Positions 9,377 to 23,589 of a DNA stretch of 64,000 nt are shown here, piece by piece. Made by a program: the position numbers and the translations under genes. The DNA lies in the NCBI RefSeq assembly GCF_024451105.1, contig NZ_JANGEY010000006.1:142145-206144 (forward strand), written 5' to 3'. Under the pieces are notes generated by a model. It made no database searches and was not told the origin of the DNA. It was given only the letters and a program-made list of their open reading frames with translations. Source of the DNA: Stutzerimonas stutzeri (lineage in GTDB: Bacteria; Pseudomonadota; Gammaproteobacteria; Pseudomonadales; Pseudomonadaceae). The first letter of the stretch is position 1; every line of letters starts with the position of its first letter.

Positions 9377-9898
9377 TCACCACTCGCTCATCCCCTGACG
9401 GAAGCGCATGGCCAGCGCCTTGATGCGCTGCTGCCAGTCGGTCAGGGTGGCCAGATCCAGCTCGACCGGCGCCGGCGCACCGACGTCCAGCGCCTCGATC
9501 AGTTCCAGTGCCGGATCGACCTTGGCCTTCCTCTCCTCGCGCGGCGGCTCGAACAGCGCCCGGTAGGCCGCCAGCAGGCACCCCAGCCAGCTCTGCCGAT
9601 CCTGCGCCAGCTCGACCAGCTCGGCCAGCTCGGGCCCCGGCGCGGCATCCAGCACCTCGCGGCAGAGCAACTGCTCGACCTCCGCCAGGCGTGCCTGGGG
9701 CAACCGGTAGAAGCCGGCGATCTCGTGGCACAGACCGAGCACGGCGCCGTAGAGATGGAACAGCGCGGTCTCGCGGGCGGCCTGGACCTGGGTGGCGACG
9801 TTGATCGCCTGCGCCGCATCGGCGGCGCGCCAGGCGTCCAACGCCAGGCCGGCGAAATAGATCTTCTGGTTGGTGCGGGTATACAGCTCGTTGGCCAT
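9377..9898 (-). CDS. DUF6586-like conserved protein
   Basis: A 173-residue, largely alpha-helical soluble protein starting MANELYTRTNQKIYFAGLALDAW. It resembles the Pseudomonas family annotated DUF6586, which lies beside topA. No catalytic motif, signal peptide or membrane helix is visible. Its start is 70 bases from the 79-residue gene downstream of it, so the two may be co-transcribed. Function unknown. Confidence 0.75.
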   Translation of the reverse strand: MANELYTRTNQKIYFAGLALDAWRAADAAQAINVATQVQAARETALFHLYGAVLGLCHEIAGFYRLPQARLAEVEQLLCREVLDAAPGPELAELVELAQDRQSWLGCLLAAYRALFEPPREERKAKVDPALELIEALDVGAPAPVELDLATLTDWQQRIKALAMRFRQGMSEW

Positions 9899-9999
9899 CG
9901 ACGGACTCCTCGGCAGAAGCCCCGAGTATACGCCCAGACAGGCGAAACCGGCCGGGCGTCTGCACGCACCGGCCGGCTCGTCGCAGGTTCAACGCAGGC

Positions 10000-12603
10000 T
10001 CAGCGCTTGTCCTCGACCTTCCAGGCGCCGTCGACGTAGAAGGCGCGCCAGCCGCTGGGTTTACCGTCCACCTCGCTCTGCACGTACTGCTCCTTGGTCT
10101 TGCGGCTGAAACGGATCACTGCCGGGCGGCCCTCCGGGTCCCGCTGCGGCGCGGCGAGCAGGTAGTGGTACTTGGCGTCCAGCTCGTCCTTGTGCGGGAT
10201 CAGCTCGGCCACCAGCGGCGCCCGGGTCTCGCGGTTCTTGGGGAACTGGCTGGCGGCAAGGAACAGCCCCGAGGCGCCGTCGCGCAGCACGTAGATGTCG
10301 TCGACCTTGGCGCAGCGCAACTCCGGCATCTTGATCGGGTCGATCTTCGGCGGCGCCGCCTCGCCGTTCTTCAGCAGCTTGCGGGTGTTCTTGCAGCTCG
10401 GGTTGGTGCAGCCGAAGAACTTGCCGAAACGGCCGGTCTTGAGCTGCATCTCGCTGCCGCACTTGTCGCACTCGAGGCTCGGTCCCTCATAGCCCTTGAT
10501 GCGGAACTGGCCTGCCTCGATCTCGTAGCCCGAGCAGTCCGGGTTGTTGCCGCAGATGTGCAGCTTGCGGGTCTCGTCGAGCAGATAGGCATCCATCGCC
10601 GTGCCACACCTGGCGCAGCGGCGCTTGCCGCGCAGCACGCGCGATTCGGACTCGCCCTCGTCGTCGGCGGCGATCTCGTCGCCGGGCACCAGGTTGACGG
10701 TGGCCTTGCAGCGTTCCTTGGGCGGCAGCGCATAGCCCGAGCAACCGAGGAACACCCCGGTGGAGGCGGTGCGGATCATCATCGGCCGGCCGCACTCCTT
10801 GCAGGGGATGTCGGTGAGGGTCGGCAGGTTGGCGCGCATGCCGCCCTCGCCGGCCTCGGCGGCCTCCAGCTTGGCGCGGAAGTCGGCGTAGAACTCGTCG
10901 AGCAGGTGCTTCCAGTCGCGCTCGCCCTGGGCGATGTCGTCCAGGTGCTCTTCCATGCCGGCGGTGAAACCGTAGTCCATCAGGCTGGCGAAGCTCTCCG
11001 ACAGCCGCTCGGTGACGATCTCGCCCATCTTCTCGGCGTAGAAGCGGCGGTTGTGCACGGTGACATAGCCGCGCTCCTGGATGGTCGAGATGATCGCCGC
11101 GTAGGTGGACGGCCGGCCGATGCCACGCTTCTCCAGCTCCTTGACCAGACTGGCCTCGGAAAAGCGCGCCGGCGGCTTGGTGAAGTGCTGGGTCGGATCG
11201 ATGCCCAGCAGCTCGAGGATGTCGCCCTCGGCCATCTCCGGCAGCACGTCGTCCTCGCCGGCCTTGCCCTGCGGCGGCTGCACGCGGGTGAAGCCGTCGA
11301 ACCTGAGGATGCGGCCCTTGGCGCGCAGTTCGAAGTCGCCGGCGGCCACGCTGACGCTGGTCGACAGGTACTGCGCCGGCGGCATCTGGCAGGCGACGAA
11401 CTGGCGCCAGATCAGCTCGTAGAGGCGCTCGGCGTCGCGCTCCATGCCCGACAGCTGGCCGGGGCGCAGGTTGACGTCGGAGGGGCGGATCGCCTCGTGC
11501 GCCTCCTGGGCGCCTTCCTTGCTGGAATAGAGGTTCGGCTTCTCCGGCAGGTACTGGCTGCCGAACTCGCCTTCGATGAAGCCGCGAGCCATCTCGATGG
11601 CATCCTGCGACAGGTTGGTCGAGTCGGTACGCATGTAGGTGATGTAGCCGGCCTCGTAGAGGCGCTGGGCCATCATCATGGTTTTCTTCACCCCGAAGCC
11701 CAGCCGGGTACTGGCCGCCTGCTGCAGGGTGGAGGTGATGTAGGGTGCCGAAGGCCGGGTCGAGGTCGGCTTGTCCTCGCGCCTGACGATGCGGTAGGTG
11801 GAGGACTTGAGCGCCGCCACGGCAGCCATGGCCTGGGCCTGGTCGAGCGGCTTGAACGCCTCGCCGCCCTGGCGGGCGACCTCGAAGCGCGCCCTGCCAC
11901 CGGCCGCGGTGGTCAGGTCGGCGTGCACTTCCCAGTATTCCTCGGGGACGAAGGCACGGATTTCCTTCTCGCGTTCGACCACCAGGCGCACCGCCACCGA
12001 CTGCACGCGCCCGGCCGACAGGCCGCGGGCGATCTTCGCCCAGAGCAGCGGCGAGACCATGTAGCCGACCACCCGGTCGAGGAAGCGCCGCGCCTGCTGG
12101 GCGTTGACCCGGTTGATGTCCAGCTCGCCGGGCTGCGAGAAGGCCTCCTGGATGGCCTTCTTGGTGATCTCGTTGAACACCACGCGCTTGTAGCGCGCGT
12201 CGTCGCCGCCGATCGCCTCGCGCAGGTGCCAGGCGATGGCCTCCCCTTCCCTGTCCAAGTCGGTGGCCAGATAGATGGTGTCGGCGTCCTTGGCCAGCCG
12301 GCGCAGCTCCTCGATCACCTTCTCCTTGCCGGGCAGGATCTCGTACTGGGCCTTCCAGCCGTGCTCGGGGTCGACGCCCATGCGCGCGAACAGCTGACGC
12401 TTGGCCTTTTCCTTGGGTGACAGCGCCGGCGCCTCGGCCGCCGCGGCCTTGCCGCGCTTGGCCGGCTCCTTGCTAGCCGAGCCGCTGGTGGGCAGGTCGC
12501 GGATGTGGCCGATGCTCGACTTCACCACGTACTGGTTGCCCAGATACTTGTTGATCGTCTTGGCCTTGGCCGGCGATTCCACGATGACCAGTGATTTGCC
12601 CAT
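10000..12603 (-). CDS. topA: DNA topoisomerase I (type IA)
   Basis: Relaxes negatively supercoiled DNA. The length of 867 residues agrees with the family. The N-terminal Toprim domain begins [20 protein letters not shown] and has the acidic metal triad region [17 protein letters not shown]. The active-site tyrosine is Tyr323 in the motif [13 protein letters not shown]. The C-terminal third carries zinc-ribbon repeats (CKECGRP, CARCGTA, CDKCGSE paired with CSGY, CGNNPDC and CTNPSC) and ends in a basic tail. It is transcribed away from the DUF1653 gene on the same strand, with a 126-base gap holding a TATATA-containing inverted repeat. Confidence 0.97.
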   Translation of the reverse strand: MGKSLVIVESPAKAKTINKYLGNQYVVKSSIGHIRDLPTSGSASKEPAKRGKAAAAEAPALSPKEKAKRQLFARMGVDPEHGWKAQYEILPGKEKVIEELRRLAKDADTIYLATDLDREGEAIAWHLREAIGGDDARYKRVVFNEITKKAIQEAFSQPGELDINRVNAQQARRFLDRVVGYMVSPLLWAKIARGLSAGRVQSVAVRLVVEREKEIRAFVPEEYWEVHADLTTAAGGRARFEVARQGGEAFKPLDQAQAMAAVAALKSSTYRIVRREDKPTSTRPSAPYITSTLQQAASTRLGFGVKKTMMMAQRLYEAGYITYMRTDSTNLSQDAIEMARGFIEGEFGSQYLPEKPNLYSSKEGAQEAHEAIRPSDVNLRPGQLSGMERDAERLYELIWRQFVACQMPPAQYLSTSVSVAAGDFELRAKGRILRFDGFTRVQPPQGKAGEDDVLPEMAEGDILELLGIDPTQHFTKPPARFSEASLVKELEKRGIGRPSTYAAIISTIQERGYVTVHNRRFYAEKMGEIVTERLSESFASLMDYGFTAGMEEHLDDIAQGERDWKHLLDEFYADFRAKLEAAEAGEGGMRANLPTLTDIPCKECGRPMMIRTASTGVFLGCSGYALPPKERCKATVNLVPGDEIAADDEGESESRVLRGKRRCARCGTAMDAYLLDETRKLHICGNNPDCSGYEIEAGQFRIKGYEGPSLECDKCGSEMQLKTGRFGKFFGCTNPSCKNTRKLLKNGEAAPPKIDPIKMPELRCAKVDDIYVLRDGASGLFLAASQFPKNRETRAPLVAELIPHKDELDAKYHYLLAAPQRDPEGRPAVIRFSRKTKEQYVQSEVDGKPSGWRAFYVDGAWKVEDKR

Positions 12604-12695
12604 GAATCGGAGAGTTCCTGAAGAAGATGTGTCGAGATGAACGGCGGGGACCGCAGGCGCAGAAAATGCAATTAAATGTAGTCGCGCCCGGATAA

Positions 12696-12717
12696 GGCCA
12701 CGCTATATATAGTGGCC
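12696..12717. promoter_or_regulatory. Inverted repeat with TATATATA core upstream of topA
   Basis: GGCCAC (12696-12701) and GTGGCC (12712-12717) flank an AT-only stretch in an otherwise GC-rich gap. It may be the end of the DUF1653 transcript or a promoter element of topA, whose ATG lies 93 bases further on. I cannot decide between these. Confidence 0.35.
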
Positions 12718-12729
12718 CGCACAATCAGG

Positions 12730-12993
12730 TCAAGCGCGCGGCCGGCCCCGGTCGCTCTCAGCGTAGCGAAATTCCACGCGCTCGCCGCGCACCAGGGCGA
12801 AGCGCGGCAGGGTCTCGCCGTTGACCTCGACGCTCTCCAGGAACATCGCCAGCGGCCTGACCCACAGGCCGAAATCGCCGTACAGCGCCTGATAGATCAC
12901 CAGTTCCTCCTCGGTTTCCGAGTGGCGAACCACGCCCAGCACGCGATACTGATTGCCCTTGTAGTGACGGTAGAGTCCGGTTTGCAGGGTCAT
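12730..12993 (-). CDS. DUF1653 domain protein
   Basis: An 87-residue protein consisting of one DUF1653 domain: GLYRHYKGNQYRVLGVVRHSETEEELVIYQALYG is the family core. The fold is a small beta barrel, and the function is unknown. I chose the ATG at 12993 because GAGGTG lies just upstream and because the 50 codons before it are unrelated to the family and overlap the fadA terminator. It is placed between fadA and topA as in other Pseudomonas. Confidence 0.85.
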   Translation of the reverse strand: MTLQTGLYRHYKGNQYRVLGVVRHSETEEELVIYQALYGDFGLWVRPLAMFLESVEVNGETLPRFALVRGERVEFRYAESDRGRPRA

Positions 12994-13016
12994 TTTCACC
13001 TCATGCGGCACGTCCG

Positions 13017-13048
13017 AAAAAACCGAAGGCCGGGGCGACGCGCCCCGG
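13017..13048 (-). terminator. Intrinsic terminator of fadBA
   Basis: An 8-bp GC stem (13030-13037 with 13041-13048) with a 3-base loop, followed on the minus strand by seven bases and then TTTTTT (complement of 13017-13022). It lies 19 bases after the fadA stop. Confidence 0.65.
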
Positions 13049-13066
13049 TCCCGGCTCCCTGGGGAC

Positions 13067-16414
<3,348 letters not shown>

Positions 16415-16719
16415 CATCCGATCTCCATGCGATGGAAGCTTGAGCCGGCGCCCTGCCGCGTGCCTCGGGCCAGCCGGCCTCCGCAAGGATAGCCGCCGAC
16501 CTGCCCGCACACGCGCGCCGGCGCTCATACAGGCGTTTGATCCTGCTTCCACCCTCTGGCAATTGCCCGGGCTTGTCAATCGGTGGATCGCCGGCGTCCC
16601 GGCGCACGCCGGCCTGACCACGGTCATGACCGCGCGCCCTGCCGTTGCGGCATCATGGAACTACAGGCGCTGCCCAAGCTGGGCCATACTGCACCCACTC
16701 ACTGCCACGGAGAACTCCG

Positions 16720-17157
16720 ATGAACTATCAACACCTGCTGGTTGCTGTCGACATGACCGACGATTGCCATACCGTGATCGAGCGCGCCGTCGAACTGGCC
16801 AAGTGCTGCAATTCGCGCCTGTCGCTGGTCCATGTGGTCGAGCCCATGTCCATGGCCTTCGGCGGCGACGTGCCCATGGATCTCTCGGCCCTGCAGGAGC
16901 AGCAGATCGATCAGGCGCGCAAGCAGCTGGAGTCCTTCTCCGCCGACCATGCGGAACTGACCAGGGACAACACCCACCTGGCCTTCGGCCAGCCGCGCCA
17001 GGAAATCCACCGCCTGGCCACCGAACAGGGCTGCGACCTGATCGTGGTCGGCAGCCACGGCCGCCACGGCCTGGCCCTGCTGCTCGGCTCCACCTCCAAC
17101 GACGTGCTGCACGGCGCCCCCTGCGACGTGCTGGCGGTGCATCTGAAGAAGGCCTGA
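16720..17157 (+). CDS. Universal stress protein, UspA family
   Basis: A 145-residue single-domain Usp, MNYQHLLVAVDMTDDCHTVIERAVELA. The C-terminal nucleotide-loop region reads VVGSHGRHGLALLLGSTSNDVL, the G-x2-G...GS motif of ATP-binding members with one residue fewer than the consensus spacing. Usp proteins help survival in stasis and anaerobic stress, and the partner is unknown. I chose the ATG at 16720 because GGAG lies 8 bases upstream and the 25 codons before it are unrelated to the family. The gene is monocistronic, divergent from fadB and convergent with the next gene. Confidence 0.92.
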   Translation: MNYQHLLVAVDMTDDCHTVIERAVELAKCCNSRLSLVHVVEPMSMAFGGDVPMDLSALQEQQIDQARKQLESFSADHAELTRDNTHLAFGQPRQEIHRLATEQGCDLIVVGSHGRHGLALLLGSTSNDVLHGAPCDVLAVHLKKA

Positions 17158-17185
17158 CGGGCCGCGTGCCGCGCCGGCCCGTTTC
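17157..17185 (+). terminator. Probable terminator of the usp gene
   Basis: ACGGGCCG (17157-17164) pairs with CGGCCCGT (17175-17182), with a TT run after the stem. It starts at the usp stop codon in a convergent gap of 49 bases. Confidence 0.5.
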
Positions 17186-17206
17186 CGGCACGGCACGCCT
17201 GCAGGA

Positions 17207-17899
17207 TCAGAACACGCCCAGTTCGCTGCCGCTGCTCATCACCAGCGGGCGGATCTTGCTGAGCTGGGCTTCCAGCGAGTAGGACACGCTGGAGGCCATG
17301 GAGAAGAAGCTGAGGAAGGCCTTGAGGTTGGAATCGCCCTCGCAGGTGGCGTGGATGCGCTGCCAGAAGGCCTGGTTGACCAGTTGCAGCTGCTGGTAGT
17401 GGCGGATCAGTCCCTTGAGTTCCCAGTCGGCGTGCCGCCCCTCGCGCATGTTGTAGTACTGGCGCATCAGGTAGAGGGACACGGTGCGCAGGATGAACTC
17501 CTGGTTGCTGGCGAACGGCAGGTGCTGCTGGGCCATCGGCTTGAGACGACAGAGGATCGGGCAGGCGCTGGTGGCCATCAGCACGCCGAGCAGCGAGCGC
17601 AGCGCACCCTCCAGGCTGACCTCCTTGCAGTACTCGCGCTCGGCGGTGATGACTCGCACCTGGGCCTTCTTGAACGCCGGCAGGCCGCGGAAATCCTCGA
17701 TCACCCGGTGCAGGTCGATCGCCGCCGGACAGTAGGCGTGCAGCACGCCGTTGAGCGGGCAGTTGCTGCACTGCTCGTGATCCAGGCGCGTCCAGCGCGG
17801 AGCCTCGGCCACCTGAGCCGGGTCGTAGCTGCGGTCGAGCTCGACCCGATAGTTGAACTCGTGATTGTCGTCCAGGGCAATCCTGTACTCGATGGTCAT
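17207..17899 (-). CDS. DUF6901-like conserved protein with Cys motif
   Basis: A 230-residue soluble protein, MTIEYRIALDDNHEFNYRVELDRSYD. An N-terminal beta-rich segment is followed by a cysteine-containing stretch (CSNCPLNGVLHAYCPAA, about 44-60) and a helical C-terminal half. It resembles a Pseudomonas and Vibrio family listed as DUF6901. The closely set Cys residues could bind a metal or cofactor, but that is inference. It lies 28 bases downstream of uup on the same strand and may be co-transcribed. No function known. Confidence 0.7.
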   Translation of the reverse strand: MTIEYRIALDDNHEFNYRVELDRSYDPAQVAEAPRWTRLDHEQCSNCPLNGVLHAYCPAAIDLHRVIEDFRGLPAFKKAQVRVITAEREYCKEVSLEGALRSLLGVLMATSACPILCRLKPMAQQHLPFASNQEFILRTVSLYLMRQYYNMREGRHADWELKGLIRHYQQLQLVNQAFWQRIHATCEGDSNLKAFLSFFSMASSVSYSLEAQLSKIRPLVMSSGSELGVF

Positions 17900-17927
17900 T
17901 CCCTACTCCGTGTCCGTGTGAGGTGCA

Positions 17928-19838
<1,911 letters not shown>

Positions 19839-20036
19839 GGGCACAGCCTCCACAGGAATGGCCGCGCATTCTACTCGCTGTTTGCCCACACCGGGCATGG
19901 TGTTTTTCCTACGCCGCACAGGGTTTTTCTCGCAGCGGAAACTTTTCGCCACGCACTGCGCTATGAGCCCCGCCGGGGGCGGGTTAAGCTTTCCTTCGAC
20001 AGCCCGCCAACCCTTGCTCGTGCCCCCGGATCCGCC

Positions 20037-21968
20037 ATGCGTACCCGCCCGCTCGTCCTGCTCGCCGCCCTGCTCGCCAGCCTCGGCCTGCTCACTCCCG
20101 CCGCCCACGCCGCCGCCCTGGCGCAGCAGCGCGTTCTGTACGACGAGGCCAAGCGCGCCCTGGCCAAGAACGACCCCGCTCCCTACCTGCGCCACCGCCA
20201 GGCCCTGCAGGGCTATCCGCTGGAACCGCACCTGGCCTACGACGAACTGACCCTGCGCCTGAAGAACGCCAGCAACCGCGAGATCGAGACCTTCCTCGCC
20301 GAGCACGGCGACCTGCCGCAGATCGGCTGGATGAAGCTGCGCTGGCTGCGCTGGCTGGCCGAGCGCGGCGAGTGGCAGACCTTCATCAAGCACTACTCGC
20401 CGGCGCTGGAGTTCGCCGAACTGGACTGCCTGATGGGCGAGTACCTGTTCCGCCACGGCCAGGCCGCCGACGGCGCGGTGGTCGCCAGGCGTCTGTGGCT
20501 GGTCGGCAAGTCGCAGCCCAACACCTGCGACCGTCTGTTCGATCTGTGGCGCGCCCAGGGCGGGCTGACCGAGGACCTGCGCTGGCAGCGCCTCAAGCTG
20601 GCCGCCCAGGAACGCAACTACGGCCTGGCCGGCCACCTGCAGAAAAGCCTGGGTAGCCTGGCCGCCCAGGGCCAGCTGCTCATCGAGGTGGCGCAGAAGC
20701 CGGAGCTGCTGGCGCAGCGCCAGCGCTTCGCCGGCAACGACCGCCACACCGCCGACGCCGTGGGCCTCGGCCTGCGCCGCCTGGCCCGGCAGAATCCCGA
20801 ACAGGCCCTTGCCCTGCTCGAGGAGTACAGCGCCCGCCTGCCGTTCTCCGGCGAGGAGAAGGTGGCCATCGCCCGCGAGATCGGCCTGACCCTGGCGCGC
20901 CGCTTCGACGCCCGCGCGCTGCGGGTGATGAGCCAGTACGACCCGGAGCTGCGCGACAACACCGTCAGCGAATGGCGCGCCCGCCTGCTGCTGCGCCTCG
21001 GCCGCTGGGCCGACGCCCACCAGCTGACCCGGCAGATGCCCGGCGACCTGGCCGGCACCAGCCGCTGGCGCTACTGGCAGGCGCGCAGCCTGCAACTGGC
21101 CCAACCGACCAGCAAGGATCCGATCCGTCTGTACCTGCCGGTAGCCGGCGAGCGCGACTTCTACGGTTTCCTCTCCGCCGACCGGATCGACGCGCCCTAC
21201 CAGCTCAATCACCGTCCGATGCCCATCGATCCCAAGGTGATGCAGAAGGTCCGCAACACCGCCGGCATCCGCCGCGCCCTGGAATTCCACGCCCGCGGAC
21301 AGATCGCCGACGGCCGCCGCGAGTGGTACCACGTCGCCCGCCTGTTCAGCCGCGAGGAGCTGGTCGCCCAGGCGCGCCTGGGCTACGAGATGGGCTGGTA
21401 CTTCCCGGCCATCCGCTCGATCAGCATGGCGCAGTACTGGGACGACCTCGACGTGCGCTTCCCGATGGCCCACCGCCAGGCTCTGACCCGCGAGGCGCGC
21501 AACCGCGGCCTGCACTCGAGCTGGGTGTTCGCGATCACTCGCCAGGAGAGCGGCTTCATGGCCGACGCCCGCTCCCACGCCGGCGCCATGGGCCTGATGC
21601 AGCTGATGCCGGCCACTGCCAAGGAGACCGCCCAGCGCTACGGCATCCCGCTACGCTCGCCGCAGCAGGCGTTCAATCCGGAAATCAACATCCAGCTCGG
21701 CGCCGCCTACCTCAGCCAGGTCTACGGCCAGTTCGGCGGCAACCGCATCCTCGCCTCGGCCGCCTACAACGCCGGTCCGGGGCGCGTACGCCAGTGGCTG
21801 CGCGGCAACGAGCAGATGCCGTTCGACATCTGGATCGAAACCATCCCCTTCGACGAGACCCGCCAGTACGTGCAGAACGTGCTGTCCTACTCGGTGATCT
21901 ACGGCGAGAAGCTCGGCGCCCCGCAGAAGCTGGTGGAGTGGCACGAGCGCGAGCTGGGGCCGCAGTAA
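20037..21968 (+). CDS. slt: Soluble lytic murein transglycosylase (Slt70 family)
   Basis: A periplasmic lytic transglycosylase that cleaves glycan strands to 1,6-anhydro-muropeptides, which are the substrates later handled by NagZ. The 643-residue precursor has a signal peptide (about 1-26, ending AAHAA). A long alpha-superhelical U-domain and linker follow. The C-terminal SLT domain has catalytic Glu504 (ITRQESGFMADARSHAGAMG), GLMQLMPATA and the AYNAGPGRVRQWL motif. A REP-like hairpin follows 31 bases after the stop and probably ends the transcript. Confidence 0.94.
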   Translation: MRTRPLVLLAALLASLGLLTPAAHAAALAQQRVLYDEAKRALAKNDPAPYLRHRQALQGYPLEPHLAYDELTLRLKNASNREIETFLAEHGDLPQIGWMKLRWLRWLAERGEWQTFIKHYSPALEFAELDCLMGEYLFRHGQAADGAVVARRLWLVGKSQPNTCDRLFDLWRAQGGLTEDLRWQRLKLAAQERNYGLAGHLQKSLGSLAAQGQLLIEVAQKPELLAQRQRFAGNDRHTADAVGLGLRRLARQNPEQALALLEEYSARLPFSGEEKVAIAREIGLTLARRFDARALRVMSQYDPELRDNTVSEWRARLLLRLGRWADAHQLTRQMPGDLAGTSRWRYWQARSLQLAQPTSKDPIRLYLPVAGERDFYGFLSADRIDAPYQLNHRPMPIDPKVMQKVRNTAGIRRALEFHARGQIADGRREWYHVARLFSREELVAQARLGYEMGWYFPAIRSISMAQYWDDLDVRFPMAHRQALTREARNRGLHSSWVFAITRQESGFMADARSHAGAMGLMQLMPATAKETAQRYGIPLRSPQQAFNPEINIQLGAAYLSQVYGQFGGNRILASAAYNAGPGRVRQWLRGNEQMPFDIWIETIPFDETRQYVQNVLSYSVIYGEKLGAPQKLVEWHERELGPQ

Positions 21969-21999
21969 ACCCAAACGTCGTCCGTCGATGCAAAGCCAA

Positions 22000-22050
22000 G
22001 GGGCGAATTCATTCGCCTGCGCGGCTCTGTCAGGCGAATGAATTCGCCCC
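22000..22050. repeat. REP-like inverted repeat between slt and the MOSC gene
   Basis: Perfect 19-bp arms, GGGGCGAATTCATTCGCCT at 22000-22018 and its reverse complement at 22032-22050, with a 13-base loop. Each arm contains the smaller palindrome GCGAATTCATTCGC. The context is a convergent intergenic gap, where REP elements are usual. The sequence resembles a repeat I recall as abundant in Pseudomonas genomes. The copy number here cannot be seen from one window. Confidence 0.8.
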
Positions 22051-22063
22051 TACAGGGCCACCC

Positions 22064-22870
22064 TCAATCCAGCAGGGTCACCGGCATGCCCACCTCCAGC
22101 ACGCCAGTGCCACGCTGGATCAGGTTCTGGCCGAAGTACACGCCGTCGGCGTCGCGCCGGTAGCTGGCCAGGGTCTTGAGCGGCTCGCCGTCGCCAGAGC
22201 GCTCGCCGCTGTGCGGGTCGAGGGTGGGGATGGCACAGCGCGAGCACGGCTTGACCCGCTCGAACTCCACCGCGCCGATGCGCAGCCGCCCCCAGCCGTC
22301 CTCGGCGTAGGGATCGCCACCCTCGATCACCAGGTTGGGCCGGAAGCGCAGCATCTCCAGCGGCCGGCCGACCCGCGCCGCCAGGTCGTCGAGCGAAGCC
22401 TGGCCGATCAGCAGCAGCGGAAAGCCGTCGGCGAAGCCCACCCTGTCGCCGACCTGGGCATAGGCGGTGTCCACCTGGCGCGCACGGCTGGCCGGCACAT
22501 GCACCAGCCGGCAAGCGCGGTCGAGCGCCGCGCTCAACCAGGCCGCCGCCGCGTCACCGGCATCCGGCGCCTGCAGGCTGTCGCCCCACACCGTCACCCC
22601 ACGCAACGCCTGCTCGGCCGGCGGCACCGCCACCTGTAGCGGCGCCCGCCCGGGGGCGCTCAGCTCCAGGGTCTCGGCATCCCGCCAGCGGGCGACGATC
22701 CGCGCCATGCCGGGGAGCTGGCGCTGGGTGAGGAAGCGCCCGCTCGCGCCATCGACCACCATCCAGCGCCGGTCACCGGCCAGACCGAGCGCGTCGATCT
22801 CCGCGCGCTGCAGCAGCTCGCCGCCGAGGGATTTGACCGGGAAACGGTAGAGCGCGGAGAGTCGCAGCAT
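22064..22870 (-). CDS. MOSC-domain protein (YcbX-like)
   Basis: A 268-residue cytoplasmic protein with an N-terminal MOSC_N beta-barrel domain (LSALYRFPVKSLGGELLQRA) and a C-terminal MOSC domain (about 115-265). The latter carries the conserved Cys in VKPCSRCAIPTLDP that ligands molybdenum in the mARC/YcbX group. Relatives reduce N-hydroxylated compounds such as 6-hydroxylaminopurine. The start at 22870 gives MLRLSALYRF, typical of the family. An upstream ATG at 22879 adds three residues. It lies 28 bases after the XRE-cupin gene on the same strand. Confidence 0.85.
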   Translation of the reverse strand: MLRLSALYRFPVKSLGGELLQRAEIDALGLAGDRRWMVVDGASGRFLTQRQLPGMARIVARWRDAETLELSAPGRAPLQVAVPPAEQALRGVTVWGDSLQAPDAGDAAAAWLSAALDRACRLVHVPASRARQVDTAYAQVGDRVGFADGFPLLLIGQASLDDLAARVGRPLEMLRFRPNLVIEGGDPYAEDGWGRLRIGAVEFERVKPCSRCAIPTLDPHSGERSGDGEPLKTLASYRRDADGVYFGQNLIQRGTGVLEVGMPVTLLD

Positions 22871-22898
22871 GATCGCCATCCATTCGGGAAAAGGCGCT

Positions 22899-23486
22899 TT
22901 ATAAAGCCCCGGCGGCGGCCCCACAAGGCGCCGCCCGGTAGTGGATCAGGTTGTGGAATCGCAGCGGCGTGCTGCCGCCGTTGCGGTAGGCATGTGGCCG
23001 GTCGGCGGCGAAGCGCAGGCCCTCGCCGCAGGCGACCGTCTGCCAGTGCCCGTCGATATTGATCTCCAGGCTGCCATCGAGCGGAATCACATGTTCGGTG
23101 ACGCCGACGGCATGCGGCACCGACTGGTGGCTGGCCCCCGGCTGCAGCTCGACCACCAGAAACTCGATACCCAGCGCCGGATCGTAGGGAAACAGCGTAC
23201 GCACCCGAATGCCGCCGGCGTCGCTCGGCCAGTCGTCGCCCGCACTGCTGCGCAGCAGCACCCCGCCCGCCTCCGGCGCATCCTCGAGCAGCCCGGAGAA
23301 GGAGATGTGGAAACCGGCGGCGATCTTCCACAGGGTGGCCACCGTCGGGCTCGACTCGCCGCGCTCGATCTGCCCGAGCATCGCCTTGCTCACCCCCGTC
23401 TCCTGCGCCGTGCGATCCAGGCTCCAGCCCTGCGCCTGGCGCAACGCGCGCAGCCGGGCGGCGATCCGCTGATTGATGTCCGTCAT
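22899..23486 (-). CDS. XRE-family regulator with C-terminal cupin domain
   Basis: A 195-residue repressor-type protein. Helix-turn-helix residues about 8-62 (LRALRQAQGWSLDRTAQETGVS, MLGQIERGESSPTVATLWKIA) are followed by a small linker and a cupin sensor domain (about 105-180, ELQPGASHQSVPHAVGVTEHV). This SutR/PuuR-like architecture usually controls a neighbouring transporter or catabolic gene. Here a BenE-type permease is divergent 103 bases away, and a 26-bp palindrome lies 12 bases upstream of this start codon. The ligand is unknown. The ATG at 23486 was chosen because the 11 codons before it run into that palindrome. Confidence 0.88.
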   Translation of the reverse strand: MTDINQRIAARLRALRQAQGWSLDRTAQETGVSKAMLGQIERGESSPTVATLWKIAAGFHISFSGLLEDAPEAGGVLLRSSAGDDWPSDAGGIRVRTLFPYDPALGIEFLVVELQPGASHQSVPHAVGVTEHVIPLDGSLEINIDGHWQTVACGEGLRFAADRPHAYRNGGSTPLRFHNLIHYRAAPCGAAAGAL

Positions 23487-23498
23487 CGCTCCCCTCCA

Positions 23499-23524
23499 CC
23501 CTTGTGCGCTATAGCGCACAAGGG
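23499..23524. promoter_or_regulatory. 26-bp perfect palindrome, probable operator of the XRE-cupin regulator
   Basis: A perfect dyad centred on CTATAG. Each half reads CCCTTGTGCGCTA outward to inward. It lies 12 bases upstream of the regulator's start and 65 bases before the permease start. It shares its GTGCG/CGCAC half-sites with the second site 16 bases away. Confidence 0.7.
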
Positions 23525-23539
23525 TAACTTGTCAGTCAT

Positions 23540-23555
23540 GTGCGCAATAACGCAC
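23540..23555. promoter_or_regulatory. Second operator-like site for the XRE-cupin regulator
   Basis: GTGCGCAATAACGCAC has the same GTGCG...CGCAC half-sites as the large palindrome, with a 6-base centre. It lies 34 bases before the permease ATG. Centre-to-centre distance between the two sites is 36 bases. Confidence 0.6.
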
Positions 23556-23589
23556 GAAATCACCCATCCCTCAAGCCCGAGGTTCGTCC

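Noticed and set aside
9940..9985. GC-rich inverted repeat (CCGGCC/GGCCGG) after topA as a terminator
   Set aside because: The arms are short, the loop is long and no U-tract follows. Such repeats arise often by chance at this GC content.
16418..16719. Possible Anr/FNR or PsrA site upstream of the usp gene and fadB
   Set aside because: GTTTGAT and TTGTCAAT fragments are present but neither forms the required TTGAT-N4-ATCAA or GAAAC-GTTTC dyad. Left unannotated; nothing else is visible in this stretch.
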